A DNA stretch of 64,000 nucleotides from Perlucidibaca wandonensis. GTDB lineage: Bacteria > Pseudomonadota > Gammaproteobacteria > Pseudomonadales > Moraxellaceae. Positions 52,192 to 59,143 of this stretch are shown piece by piece. The stretch spans positions 682,001-746,000 of the forward strand of contig NZ_JBHTIT010000001.1 of the NCBI RefSeq assembly GCF_042677145.1, in the 5' to 3' direction. Below the pieces are notes generated by a model. The model was not told the origin of the DNA. It worked only from the letters and a program-made list of their open reading frames with translations, and ran no database searches. The translations under genes were made by a program, and so were the position numbers. Position 1 is the first letter of the stretch; every line of letters starts with the position of its first letter.

Positions 52192-52677
52192 ATGAGTACT
52201 TTAGGCGATTTTTCAGCAAAACGAATTGATGGCGAAACCGTGTCATTAAAGGATTACGAAGGCCGGGTGGTTTTGGTCGTAAACACAGCGAGCAAATGTG
52301 GTTTCACGCCGCAGTTCACTGGCTTAGAGGCTGTATTTCAGCGCTTTCATGACAAAGGCTTTGTTGTACTGGGCTTTCCCTGCAATCAGTTTCTAAACCA
52401 AGACCCCGGCAGCGATAGCGATATTGCCCAATTTTGCAGCCTCGATTACGGCGTGACCTTTCCGATGTTTGCCAAGATCGACGTCAATGGCCCAGATGCG
52501 CACCCACTATTTCAGCACCTAACCCAAGCCGCACCGGGCCTGCTCGGCAGCAAAAAAGTGAAGTGGAATTTCACTAAGTTTTTAGTCGGTAAAGATGGCA
52601 AGGTGATTGATCGTTATGCACCCACCACCAAGCCCGAAGACTTGGTTGCAGATATCGAAAAAGCCTTGGCAAGCTGA
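52192..52677 (+). CDS. Glutathione peroxidase family protein (Cys type)
   Basis: 161 residues, thioredoxin fold. The peroxidatic Cys36 is in NTASKCGFTPQ; Gln in FPCNQF and Trp in KWNFTKF complete the family's tetrad. Cys rather than selenocysteine, so probably uses thioredoxin or glutathione with modest efficiency (BtuE/Gpx-like). It converges with the SDR 3 bp downstream. Confidence 0.94.
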   Translation: MSTLGDFSAKRIDGETVSLKDYEGRVVLVVNTASKCGFTPQFTGLEAVFQRFHDKGFVVLGFPCNQFLNQDPGSDSDIAQFCSLDYGVTFPMFAKIDVNGPDAHPLFQHLTQAAPGLLGSKKVKWNFTKFLVGKDGKVIDRYAPTTKPEDLVADIEKALAS

Positions 52678-52679
52678 GC

Positions 52680-53516
52680 TTATAGCCCAGCAATCGCCTC
52701 GCTTTCTGCCCAAAGACGTTCAGCTACGGCGGCGTTTTTGGACTCACTCGACGTCATGGCCTTTTTACGGCGCACAAAGTATTGGCCGTGATGATGCTCG
52801 GCCTCAGTTGCTAGCGCTAGCCATATGGCGGTATCGGCACCTTGTTTAGGGCTGATTAACACTTTATCGACCAGCCATTGCGCCGGTGCCGGTAATTCAC
52901 GCCAAATGCCAGTAGCGACGCCGCCTGGATGGAAAGCATTGACGCGAATGGAGCTGCCTTGCAGCTGAGTAGCGAGCGTGCGGGCATAAACTAAGTTGGC
53001 CAATTTCGCGCTGCCATAGGCGGCAAAATCACTCCAATAACGACTTGGGTTTTCATAGCGCTTAGCGTTTAAGTGGCCGGCCCAATGAGCAACTGAGCTG
53101 GTGACTACGACGCGTGCAAGGCTGGTCTCACCCAAGCGCGGTAAAAGATGCTGCATGAGACGGAAATGACCGAAATGCATCGTGCCCATCATACTTTCAA
53201 TGCCGTTATCGAGCTGGCGCAGACCGCGGGTAAAACTACCGGCGTTAAGCATGACGGTATCAAGTTCGGGCAGAGTGCTAAGCACGGTCAGCGCGGCGGC
53301 ATCGACTTGAGTGAAATCGGCGAGATCAAGTGCAATGGCATGTAGTTTGGCATCTGGGTGTTGGCGGCGAATATCGATTATTGCGGCCTCAGTTTTTGCT
53401 AAGTCGCGTGCAGCAATGGCAACTTCATGGCCAGCGGCGGCAAAGGCTTTAACCATTTCGAGGCCAATACCGCTATTGCCTCCGGTAACTAAAATTTGAC
53501 GCGATGCCTCTGTCAT
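52680..53516 (-). CDS. Short-chain dehydrogenase/reductase
   Basis: 278 residues from ATG 53516 (MTEASRQILVTGG). It has TGGNSGIG near residue 12 and the catalytic YGSAKLAN (about residue 169), like retinol-dehydrogenase/WW-domain oxidoreductase-type SDRs. An upstream frame to 53570 begins with TTG and is rejected. The substrate is unknown. A perfect palindrome (53571-53582) lies in the divergent gap to the reductase gene. Confidence 0.87.
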   Translation of the reverse strand: MTEASRQILVTGGNSGIGLEMVKAFAAAGHEVAIAARDLAKTEAAIIDIRRQHPDAKLHAIALDLADFTQVDAAALTVLSTLPELDTVMLNAGSFTRGLRQLDNGIESMMGTMHFGHFRLMQHLLPRLGETSLARVVVTSSVAHWAGHLNAKRYENPSRYWSDFAAYGSAKLANLVYARTLATQLQGSSIRVNAFHPGGVATGIWRELPAPAQWLVDKVLISPKQGADTAIWLALATEAEHHHGQYFVRRKKAMTSSESKNAAVAERLWAESEAIAGL

Positions 53517-53570
53517 ATGTTTCGTCCTGCACCAGTCGTAAATGTGTAACAACGCTGAGAGCATTTGCAA

Positions 53571-53582
53571 TACAGCGCTGTA
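53571..53582. promoter_or_regulatory. 12-bp perfect palindrome between divergent genes
   Basis: TACAGCGCTGTA is a perfect palindrome in the 125-bp gap between the SDR and the PanE-like gene, just upstream of a good -10 (TATAAC, 53602-53607) for the latter. Operator role is inferred only. Confidence 0.4.
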
Positions 53583-53641
53583 AGTTCGACGATACTACGA
53601 TATAACAGGCCATTGAGCATCTACGGGTGGAGTGATTCATA

Positions 53642-54655
53642 GTGGTAATTGGTATTTTTGGTGCAGGCAGTGTCGGCTGTTATTTAGGCGGATGTTTGAT
53701 GGCGGCGGGTACTGAAGTGGTCTTAGTGGGTCGCTCCTCTCGCCGCGATGAACTGCGCGAGCACGGCTTGCGTGTAAGCGACTATATGGGCCGTGAACAT
53801 AAATTCGATACGGTGAAAGTGGCCACTGATGCCTCTGCGTTGAGTGCAGTCGATGTGGTGTTAGTCACCGTGAAGTCTGCCGATAGCGCACAAGCTGCGG
53901 TTGATTTAGCGCCACACCTGCGCGACGGCACTTGGGTGGTGAGCATGCAAAATGGCATTGATAATGCTGCTACTTTAAGTCGTGGCTTGCAGCGCTGCCG
54001 TGTGGTGGCAGGCATGGTGCCATTTAATGTGGCGCGGCGTGCACCGGGCGTATTTCATCAGGGTACCGAAGGCTATCCTGCAATTGCGCGCGAAGTGGGT
54101 TTGCAAGCGCTGATTGCCAAGTCATTTACCAAGGCAAAGCTTACCTTGCAATGGCATGACGATATGAGCGCAGTGCTCTGGGCCAAGCTGCTACTGAACT
54201 TAAATAATCCAATCAATGCCTTATCGGGCCGTCCTTTAAAAGAAGAGCTGTCGCTTTGGTCCTATCGTCGCTGTTTGGCGATGGCGCAGCGTGAGGCCTT
54301 GGATCTGTTGAGAAAAGCTGGGATTAAGCCTGCACGATTAACGCCATTAGCGCCGCAGTGGATTCCGCGGCTTATGTCATTGCCAGATTTCTTCTTTTCG
54401 CGCCTTGCGCATAAATTGCTCGAAATTGACCCCGTGGCGCGCTCATCCATGTGGGAGGATTTTGAGTCTGGTAGACGCACCGAGATCGATTGGATTAATG
54501 GCGAGGTGGTGCGCTTAGCTGAGCGTTTGGGGGAGGTCGCCCCAGTTAACAAGCAGCTCGTACGCTTAGTGCGAGATGCCGAACAGGGCGGTTTGCGGCA
54601 GTGGGATGGTTCCGCACTATTACTCTCGCTAAAAGCGGCGGCCGACAGCGCTTAA
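53642..54655 (+). CDS. Ketopantoate reductase family protein (PanE-like)
   Basis: 337 residues from GTG 53642, with GTGGAG 8 nt upstream. The NADP motif is GIFGAGSVGCYLGG (about 4-17), and the conserved Lys/Asn segment AKLLLNLNNPINA lies near residue 180. A member of the 2-dehydropantoate 2-reductase family; whether it serves pantothenate synthesis here cannot be told from sequence alone, since no pan genes are near. Confidence 0.85.
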   Translation: MVIGIFGAGSVGCYLGGCLMAAGTEVVLVGRSSRRDELREHGLRVSDYMGREHKFDTVKVATDASALSAVDVVLVTVKSADSAQAAVDLAPHLRDGTWVVSMQNGIDNAATLSRGLQRCRVVAGMVPFNVARRAPGVFHQGTEGYPAIAREVGLQALIAKSFTKAKLTLQWHDDMSAVLWAKLLLNLNNPINALSGRPLKEELSLWSYRRCLAMAQREALDLLRKAGIKPARLTPLAPQWIPRLMSLPDFFFSRLAHKLLEIDPVARSSMWEDFESGRRTEIDWINGEVVRLAERLGEVAPVNKQLVRLVRDAEQGGLRQWDGSALLLSLKAAADSA

Positions 54656-54678
54656 ACGCATATTGCATGATGGGAGCC

Positions 54679-54708
54679 TTGACACAACGACGACTGGCTC
54701 CCTACCAT
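54679..54708 (+). promoter_or_regulatory. Sigma-70 promoter of tRNA-Glu (second copy)
   Basis: Perfect TTGACA (54679-54684), 18-bp spacer, TACCAT (54703-54708), with a GC-rich discriminator (CCGCGCC). Confidence 0.7.
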
Positions 54709-54763
54709 CCGCGCCGCAGCGTTTGCTGTTGCCTCGTGAGCTTATTCAAGCATCGCGCTCGAC

Positions 54764-54839
54764 GTCCCCATCGTCTAGAGGCCTAGGACATCGCCCTTTC
54801 ACGGCGGTAACCGGGGTTCGAATCCCCGTGGGGACGCCA
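54764..54839 (+). tRNA. tRNA-Glu (anticodon TTC), second copy
   Basis: A 76-nt tRNA with CCA. Acceptor GTCCCCA/TGGGGAC, discriminator G, anticodon loop CTTTCAC. This copy has the canonical U2-A71 pair and G73 of gammaproteobacterial tRNA-Glu, unlike the copy at 33945. It is transcribed alone. Confidence 0.95.
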
Positions 54840-54915
54840 CTTACGCCTTAGACTTCGCCCTTGTTATGATGACCGGCAGCTACATTCTGAACCGTGCATA
54901 ACTTGAGGTGCTCCC

Positions 54916-55317
54916 ATGAAAGAAATTGCCCACGCAAGTGTGAAAAACTGCCGCCCAGCGTATCGCCAAGAGATTAGTGCGGGTGGCTTTGCCATGCTTT
55001 CTGATGAGCCCGTAACTGCCGGCGGCCAAGGCGTAGGGCCTGCACCTTATGATTATATTTTGGCGGGCTTAGGTTCTTGCACCAGCATTACGCTGCAGAT
55101 GTATGCCGACCGCAAGGGTTGGGTGCTGGACGATTTGCGCGTTGAGCTGAAGCTGAGCAAGGATGAGCATGGCGATACGTTTATTGAGCGTATTGTCTCT
55201 TGCAAGAATGCGTTGACGGTAGAGCAGTGGGAAAAGCTGCTGAATATTGCCGGTAAAACACCGGTCACTCGCACCATGTTGACGGGTGCTAAAATCAGCA
55301 CAACTCATCTGCCTTAA
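54916..55317 (+). CDS. OsmC family protein
   Basis: 133 residues with the OsmC/Ohr fold: GLGSCTSITLQMYADRKG (about 53-70) contains the first conserved Cys, and VSCKNALT near residue 94 holds a second. This family reduces organic hydroperoxides. GAGGTG precedes the ATG. It is separated from the ars genes by about 200 bp with its own small GCC-TTAA-GGC/T-run terminator-like element. Confidence 0.88.
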   Translation: MKEIAHASVKNCRPAYRQEISAGGFAMLSDEPVTAGGQGVGPAPYDYILAGLGSCTSITLQMYADRKGWVLDDLRVELKLSKDEHGDTFIERIVSCKNALTVEQWEKLLNIAGKTPVTRTMLTGAKISTTHLP

Positions 55318-55448
55318 GGCTTTTTTGTGTTGAAAACGCAGATGCCTACTGGCGGTGCTGTGCGTTATTGTTCGTAGCCAATGCCAGTGTGAAATCACTG
55401 CGACGAATTAATGCATAACGCAAAGAATTGAGCTCCGATATGAAGTCA

Positions 55449-55473
55449 ATATATGCGATATTTCATATATATG
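55449..55473. promoter_or_regulatory. Candidate ArsR operator and promoter
   Basis: ATATATG and CATATAT form a perfect inverted repeat spaced by 8 nt, followed in part by the palindrome CATATATATG. It overlaps a possible -10 (TATATG, 55450-55455) whose -35 is TTGAGC at 55428-55433. Placement over a promoter fits an ArsR repressor site. Confidence 0.55.
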
Positions 55474-55527
55474 ATTTTTCAGATATCATCCTGAGAGTTG
55501 ACGAAGCCAATCGGTTTGGCAGGAGTG

Positions 55528-55914
55528 ATGGCATTGCAAAATATAGACAACAAAGGCGCTCAAGCACAGTTGGCGCCAGTCACCTTATTTAAGTGTTTGG
55601 CCGATGACACGCGCGCTCGAATGATGAGCTTAATCACGACGGAGCAGGAGCTTTGTGTGTGTGAGCTGACCTGTGCCTTGGATGAAAGCCAGCCCAAGAT
55701 ATCTCGACATTTAGCTCAGCTTCGAGCCTGCGGCCTGCTTCTAGATAGGCGTGCCGGCCAGTGGGTGTATTACCGCCTTCATCCAAATTTGCCAGCCTGG
55801 GCTTGTGAGATCGTAAGCATCGCAGCAAAAGCGCAACGACAGATGCTCAAGATGGATGCAGAGCGATTACAAGCCATGGGTGACCGCCCATTACGCCAAG
55901 AAACATGCTGCTAA
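55528..55914 (+). CDS. arsR: ArsR family arsenic-responsive repressor
   Basis: 128 residues from ATG 55528 (AGGAG 5 nt upstream); a TTG at 55498 is a poorer start. The winged helix has ELCVCELT at its metal-binding helix, the Cys-x-Cys typical of arsenite-sensing ArsR, and the C-terminus ends CC. First gene of arsR-arsC-acr3-gst. Confidence 0.93.
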   Translation: MALQNIDNKGAQAQLAPVTLFKCLADDTRARMMSLITTEQELCVCELTCALDESQPKISRHLAQLRACGLLLDRRAGQWVYYRLHPNLPAWACEIVSIAAKAQRQMLKMDAERLQAMGDRPLRQETCC

Positions 55915-55933
55915 ATAACGTAGAGAGAGACCG

Positions 55934-56407
55934 GTGAATATACTTTTTATTTGTACCCACAATCGTTGCCGCAGCATTTTGAGCGAAGCAATCGCAAACC
56001 ATCTTTCGGATGGACGCATTACGGCCTATAGCGCGGGTAGTCAGCCAGCGGGTCAAGTACACCCATTAACGCTGAAGTACCTTGAGCAGCGGGGAATAGC
56101 GATTGATGGCTTAAAAAGCCAGTCATGGGATGTGTTTACTGAGGCTGTGACTGATGTCGTGATTACGGTCTGTGATAATGCCGCCAACGAAGCATGCCCG
56201 CTGTGGTTTGGTGACACGGTCAAGGTGCATTGGGGGCTGCCAGATCCGTCAAAAATGACTGGCTCAGATGAAGCTATCAAGGCTGAGTTTTTTGCGGTGA
56301 TGGACACCATTGAGCAACGCATTAATGCCATGTTAGCGCTCGACTTAGCGGTGCTTTCGGCAGATGAGTTGAGTAATGCATTAAACAAGATTGCTCAGGA
56401 GGCGTGA
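55934..56407 (+). CDS. arsC: Arsenate reductase, low-molecular-weight phosphatase type
   Basis: 157 residues from GTG 55934 with GAGAGAG upstream. The CxxxxxR loop is CTHNRCRS (about 8-15), and two further Cys in the VITVCDNAANEACPLW region complete the triple-Cys relay of thioredoxin-linked ArsC. Reduces arsenate to arsenite for Acr3. The acr3 ATG is 3 bp after its stop. Confidence 0.93.
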   Translation: MNILFICTHNRCRSILSEAIANHLSDGRITAYSAGSQPAGQVHPLTLKYLEQRGIAIDGLKSQSWDVFTEAVTDVVITVCDNAANEACPLWFGDTVKVHWGLPDPSKMTGSDEAIKAEFFAVMDTIEQRINAMLALDLAVLSADELSNALNKIAQEA

Positions 56408-56410
56408 ATC

Positions 56411-57430
56411 ATGGGCTTTTTTGAACGCTATTTATCATTATGGGTAGCTTTGTGTTTGCTGGCTGGTGTGCTGCTAGGCAGCTGGGTTCCTGAGGTATTT
56501 CAGGCGGTAGCTGCACTAGAAATGGCGCATGTGAACCTGCCCATTGCTGCGTTTATTTGGCTGATGATCTACCCCATGATGGTGCAAATTGATTTTGCCG
56601 CTATTAAGGCCGTGAGGAAGCAGCCGCAGGGGTTATTACTGACCATCGTTATTAATTGGCTAATTAAGCCAATTACCATGGCGGCGTTAGGTTGGCTTTT
56701 TTTCAGAGTTATTTTTGCCGACCTTGTCGATCCGCAATCCGCTACTGAATATATCGCCGGCATGATTTTATTGGGTGTTGCGCCGTGTACAGCAATGGTC
56801 TTTGTTTGGAGTCAGTTAGTAAAGGGCGATGCGAATTACACGCTAGTTCAAGTCTCACTGAATGACTTAATCATGATAGTCGCATTTGCCCCGATAGCTG
56901 CTTGGCTGCTCGGTGTGAGCAATATTATCGTGCCGTGGGATACGTTGATGCTGTCGGTGTTGCTCTATGTGGTGGCGCCATTATTAGCTGGCGTACTAAC
57001 ACGTCGTTGGCTGCTTTCAACAGGCTCAACAGAGCGTCTGAATACATTTCTGCAAACAGTGAAACCGTTGTCGATTATCGGCTTACTGGCGACCGTTATT
57101 TTGCTATTCGGTTTTCAGGCAGAGACACTCCTCACTAAACCAGAAATGGTCATGCTCATTGCCATTCCTTTGCTGATTCAAACCTATGGTATTTTTGCGC
57201 TAGCGTATGGAGCAGCCAAGCTCATGCGACTACCGCATCGCATTGCAGCGCCGGCGTGTATGATTGCCACGTCCAACTTTTTCGAACTAGCAGTAGCTGT
57301 AGCAATTTCACTCTTTGGTTTGCATTCAGGAGCGGCTTTAGCGACAGTGGTTGGTGTATTAGTTGAAGTTCCGGTCATGCTTAGTTTGGTGGCTTTCGCA
57401 AATCACACACGACATTGGTTCACAACATGA
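56411..57430 (+). CDS. acr3: ACR3-family arsenite efflux transporter
   Basis: 339 residues with about 10 membrane helices. The conserved Cys in GVAPCTAMVFVWSQL and the segment GDANYTLVQVSLNDLIMI are characteristic of Acr3 rather than ArsB. Exports arsenite. Its stop overlaps the gst ATG (ATGA). Confidence 0.95.
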   Translation: MGFFERYLSLWVALCLLAGVLLGSWVPEVFQAVAALEMAHVNLPIAAFIWLMIYPMMVQIDFAAIKAVRKQPQGLLLTIVINWLIKPITMAALGWLFFRVIFADLVDPQSATEYIAGMILLGVAPCTAMVFVWSQLVKGDANYTLVQVSLNDLIMIVAFAPIAAWLLGVSNIIVPWDTLMLSVLLYVVAPLLAGVLTRRWLLSTGSTERLNTFLQTVKPLSIIGLLATVILLFGFQAETLLTKPEMVMLIAIPLLIQTYGIFALAYGAAKLMRLPHRIAAPACMIATSNFFELAVAVAISLFGLHSGAALATVVGVLVEVPVMLSLVAFANHTRHWFTT

Positions 57431-58131
57431 TTGATTTATATACCGCATCTACACCAAATGGTTGGAAGGTCTCTGTTGTTCTTGAGGAGTTAGGCCTGCC
57501 TTATAATGTGCATGCCATCGACTTAATGAGCCAAGCGCAAAAGCAGCCTGAGTTTTTAGCGATTAATCCTAATGGCCGTATTCCAGCCATCATTGATCAT
57601 GATCCTGCAGATGGTGGTGAGCCGATTACTGTGTTTGAGTCAGGCGCTATCATGGTTTATCTCGCCGAAAAAGCGGGCCGCCTGATGCCGCAAGACACGC
57701 GTGGACGTTTTTCCTGCTTGCAATGGCTGATGTTTCAAATGGGTGGTATTGGTCCGATGATGGGGCAGGCTAATGTGTTTTTTCGCTATATGCCGGAGAA
57801 AATTCCAACTGCCATTGCACGCTATCAAAATGAGTCACGTCGCTTGTTTGAAGTACTCGATCGTCGCCTAGGTGAGAGCGAATGGCTGGCGGGTAGTGAG
57901 TTCTCCATTGCCGATATCGCCAACTGGTGTTGGGTGCGCACCTATAAATGGTCTGGAGTTTCTGTTGAAGAGCTGCCAAACCTGCGACGCTGGCTCGATG
58001 CCATTAAAACGCGAGAAGCTTGCCTTAAGGGTGTAACGATTCCTCACCCCATGCCATCGCTAGATGATGATGGTGCTGAGGAAGCTAAAGCTAACTTCGT
58101 CAAAGGCGCACAAACCATGGTGCAACGTTAA
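57427..58131 (+). CDS. Glutathione S-transferase, YfcG/Nu-class-like
   Basis: 234 residues from ATG 57427. The TASTPNGWKVSVVLEELGLPY opening (residues 5-25) with Asn/Gly in the glutathione site matches the disulfide-reductase YfcG/Nu-class. The C-terminal all-helical GST domain is intact. Translational coupling to acr3 suggests a thiol-redox role in arsenic stress, for example reducing glutathione mixed disulfides; this is inferred. Confidence 0.85.
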   Translation: MIDLYTASTPNGWKVSVVLEELGLPYNVHAIDLMSQAQKQPEFLAINPNGRIPAIIDHDPADGGEPITVFESGAIMVYLAEKAGRLMPQDTRGRFSCLQWLMFQMGGIGPMMGQANVFFRYMPEKIPTAIARYQNESRRLFEVLDRRLGESEWLAGSEFSIADIANWCWVRTYKWSGVSVEELPNLRRWLDAIKTREACLKGVTIPHPMPSLDDDGAEEAKANFVKGAQTMVQR

Positions 58132-58163
58132 GTATTGATTGTTTTATAAGCGAAATTTACGAA

Positions 58164-58201
58164 GCTGCCGACAATGCAACACGACAGCAACACTCGGCAG
58201 C
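58164..58201 (+). terminator. Hairpin downstream of the ars operon
   Basis: GCTGCCGA (58164-58171) pairs with TCGGCAGC (58194-58201) across a 22-nt loop, 33 bp after the gst stop. It lacks a T-run, so termination is uncertain. Confidence 0.35.
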
Positions 58202-58232
58202 AAATCTACTAACAACTAAGCTTCCTTCTCAC

Positions 58233-58259
58233 TAAAGCGCGACAGATACCTACCGATAA
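58233..58259 (+). promoter_or_regulatory. Sigma-28 (FliA) promoter of the chemotaxis operon
   Basis: TAAAGCGC (58233-58240), 11-bp spacer, ACCGATAA (58252-58259) closely fits the FliA consensus TAAAGTTT-N11-GCCGATAA. The start would be near 58266, about 37 nt before cheY. Confidence 0.75.
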
Positions 58260-58302
58260 AGGTTGCAGGATCAACCTATCGAGAAATTACAGGTATCGCG
58301 CT

Positions 58303-58665
58303 ATGAAACTATTGATTGCCGACGACAGCAAAGCCATGCGACTGGTTATCGGCCATATGCTTCGTCAAGCCGGCTTTAAAGGTCATGACATCGTTGAAGC
58401 CGCCGACGGCACTGAAGCTTACGACGTCATTCATAAAGAAGACCCTGAATTAATTATTTCTGACTGGAACATGCCTGGCATGACCGGCATCGAAGTCTTG
58501 GAAAAAATTCGCTCCGAAGGCATCGATACCACATTTGGATTTGTCACCACGGAAGTAAGCCAAGAGATGCGTGCTTTAGCTGAGGGCGCGGGCGCGGCCT
58601 TTCTGATTGGCAAGCCGTTTACGCCTGATGATTTTGAACGCGCACTAGACGAATACTTGAGCTAA
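58303..58665 (+). CDS. cheY: CheY-type single-domain response regulator
   Basis: 120-residue receiver only. Acidic pocket DD at residues 7-8, phospho-Asp54 (ISDWNMPGM), Thr/Ser switch in VTTE, and Lys in GKPF. No output domain, so it most likely binds the flagellar motor. Lies behind a FliA promoter and 10 bp before the CheX-like gene. Confidence 0.92.
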   Translation: MKLLIADDSKAMRLVIGHMLRQAGFKGHDIVEAADGTEAYDVIHKEDPELIISDWNMPGMTGIEVLEKIRSEGIDTTFGFVTTEVSQEMRALAEGAGAAFLIGKPFTPDDFERALDEYLS

Positions 58666-58675
58666 GGAGTAGCTC

Positions 58676-59143
58676 ATGCATAAGTTACCTACCGTGGATG
58701 CTGTTGCGCTGACGCTAACGACTTTTTTGCGACGAAAGGTTCAGGTCGTTACTGCTACTCCGCCAGATCGCTTACCCATTTTGGGTTTGTATCGCTCGAC
58801 TGCAGATCATAATGTGGCGTCGTGTGAGTGTGATGTGGCTTTCGCTGCAATTACCGCAGCTGCCTTCGCGCTTATTCCTGCTGCTGTGGCTCATGAGTCG
58901 GTAAAAGCTAACCAGTTAGATGAAAGCCTGCAAGAAATTTACGGCGAAGTGCTCAACGTCTTGTCGCGCTTATTTGCCGATACCGATGGCGTGCGCATCA
59001 CGCTCTCTAGCACGACCTTCCCACCATCACCTCTACCAGAAAGCATGTCGCAGCGCCCAGCAGGCGGTGTTGTCAGCTTTGAAGTCAGCGTCGATGGCTA
59101 TGGCAAGGGCTTACTTAGCTTAGGACTTTTGGAGGCAGTATGA
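58676..59143 (+). CDS. CheC/CheX-like protein, putative CheY-P phosphatase
   Basis: 155 residues, no signal or membrane segment. The helix LQEIYGEVLNVLSRLF contains E91-x2-N94, and 22 residues later Pro117 follows: this is the E-x2-N-x22-P pattern of CheC/CheX/FliY phosphatases (E87 stands where D/S is usual). The total length equals Thermotoga CheX. It sits between cheY and cheA, and no cheZ is seen. It overlaps cheA by 4 bp. Function as phosphatase is inferred from the motif and position. Confidence 0.65.
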   Translation: MHKLPTVDAVALTLTTFLRRKVQVVTATPPDRLPILGLYRSTADHNVASCECDVAFAAITAAAFALIPAAVAHESVKANQLDESLQEIYGEVLNVLSRLFADTDGVRITLSSTTFPPSPLPESMSQRPAGGVVSFEVSVDGYGKGLLSLGLLEAV

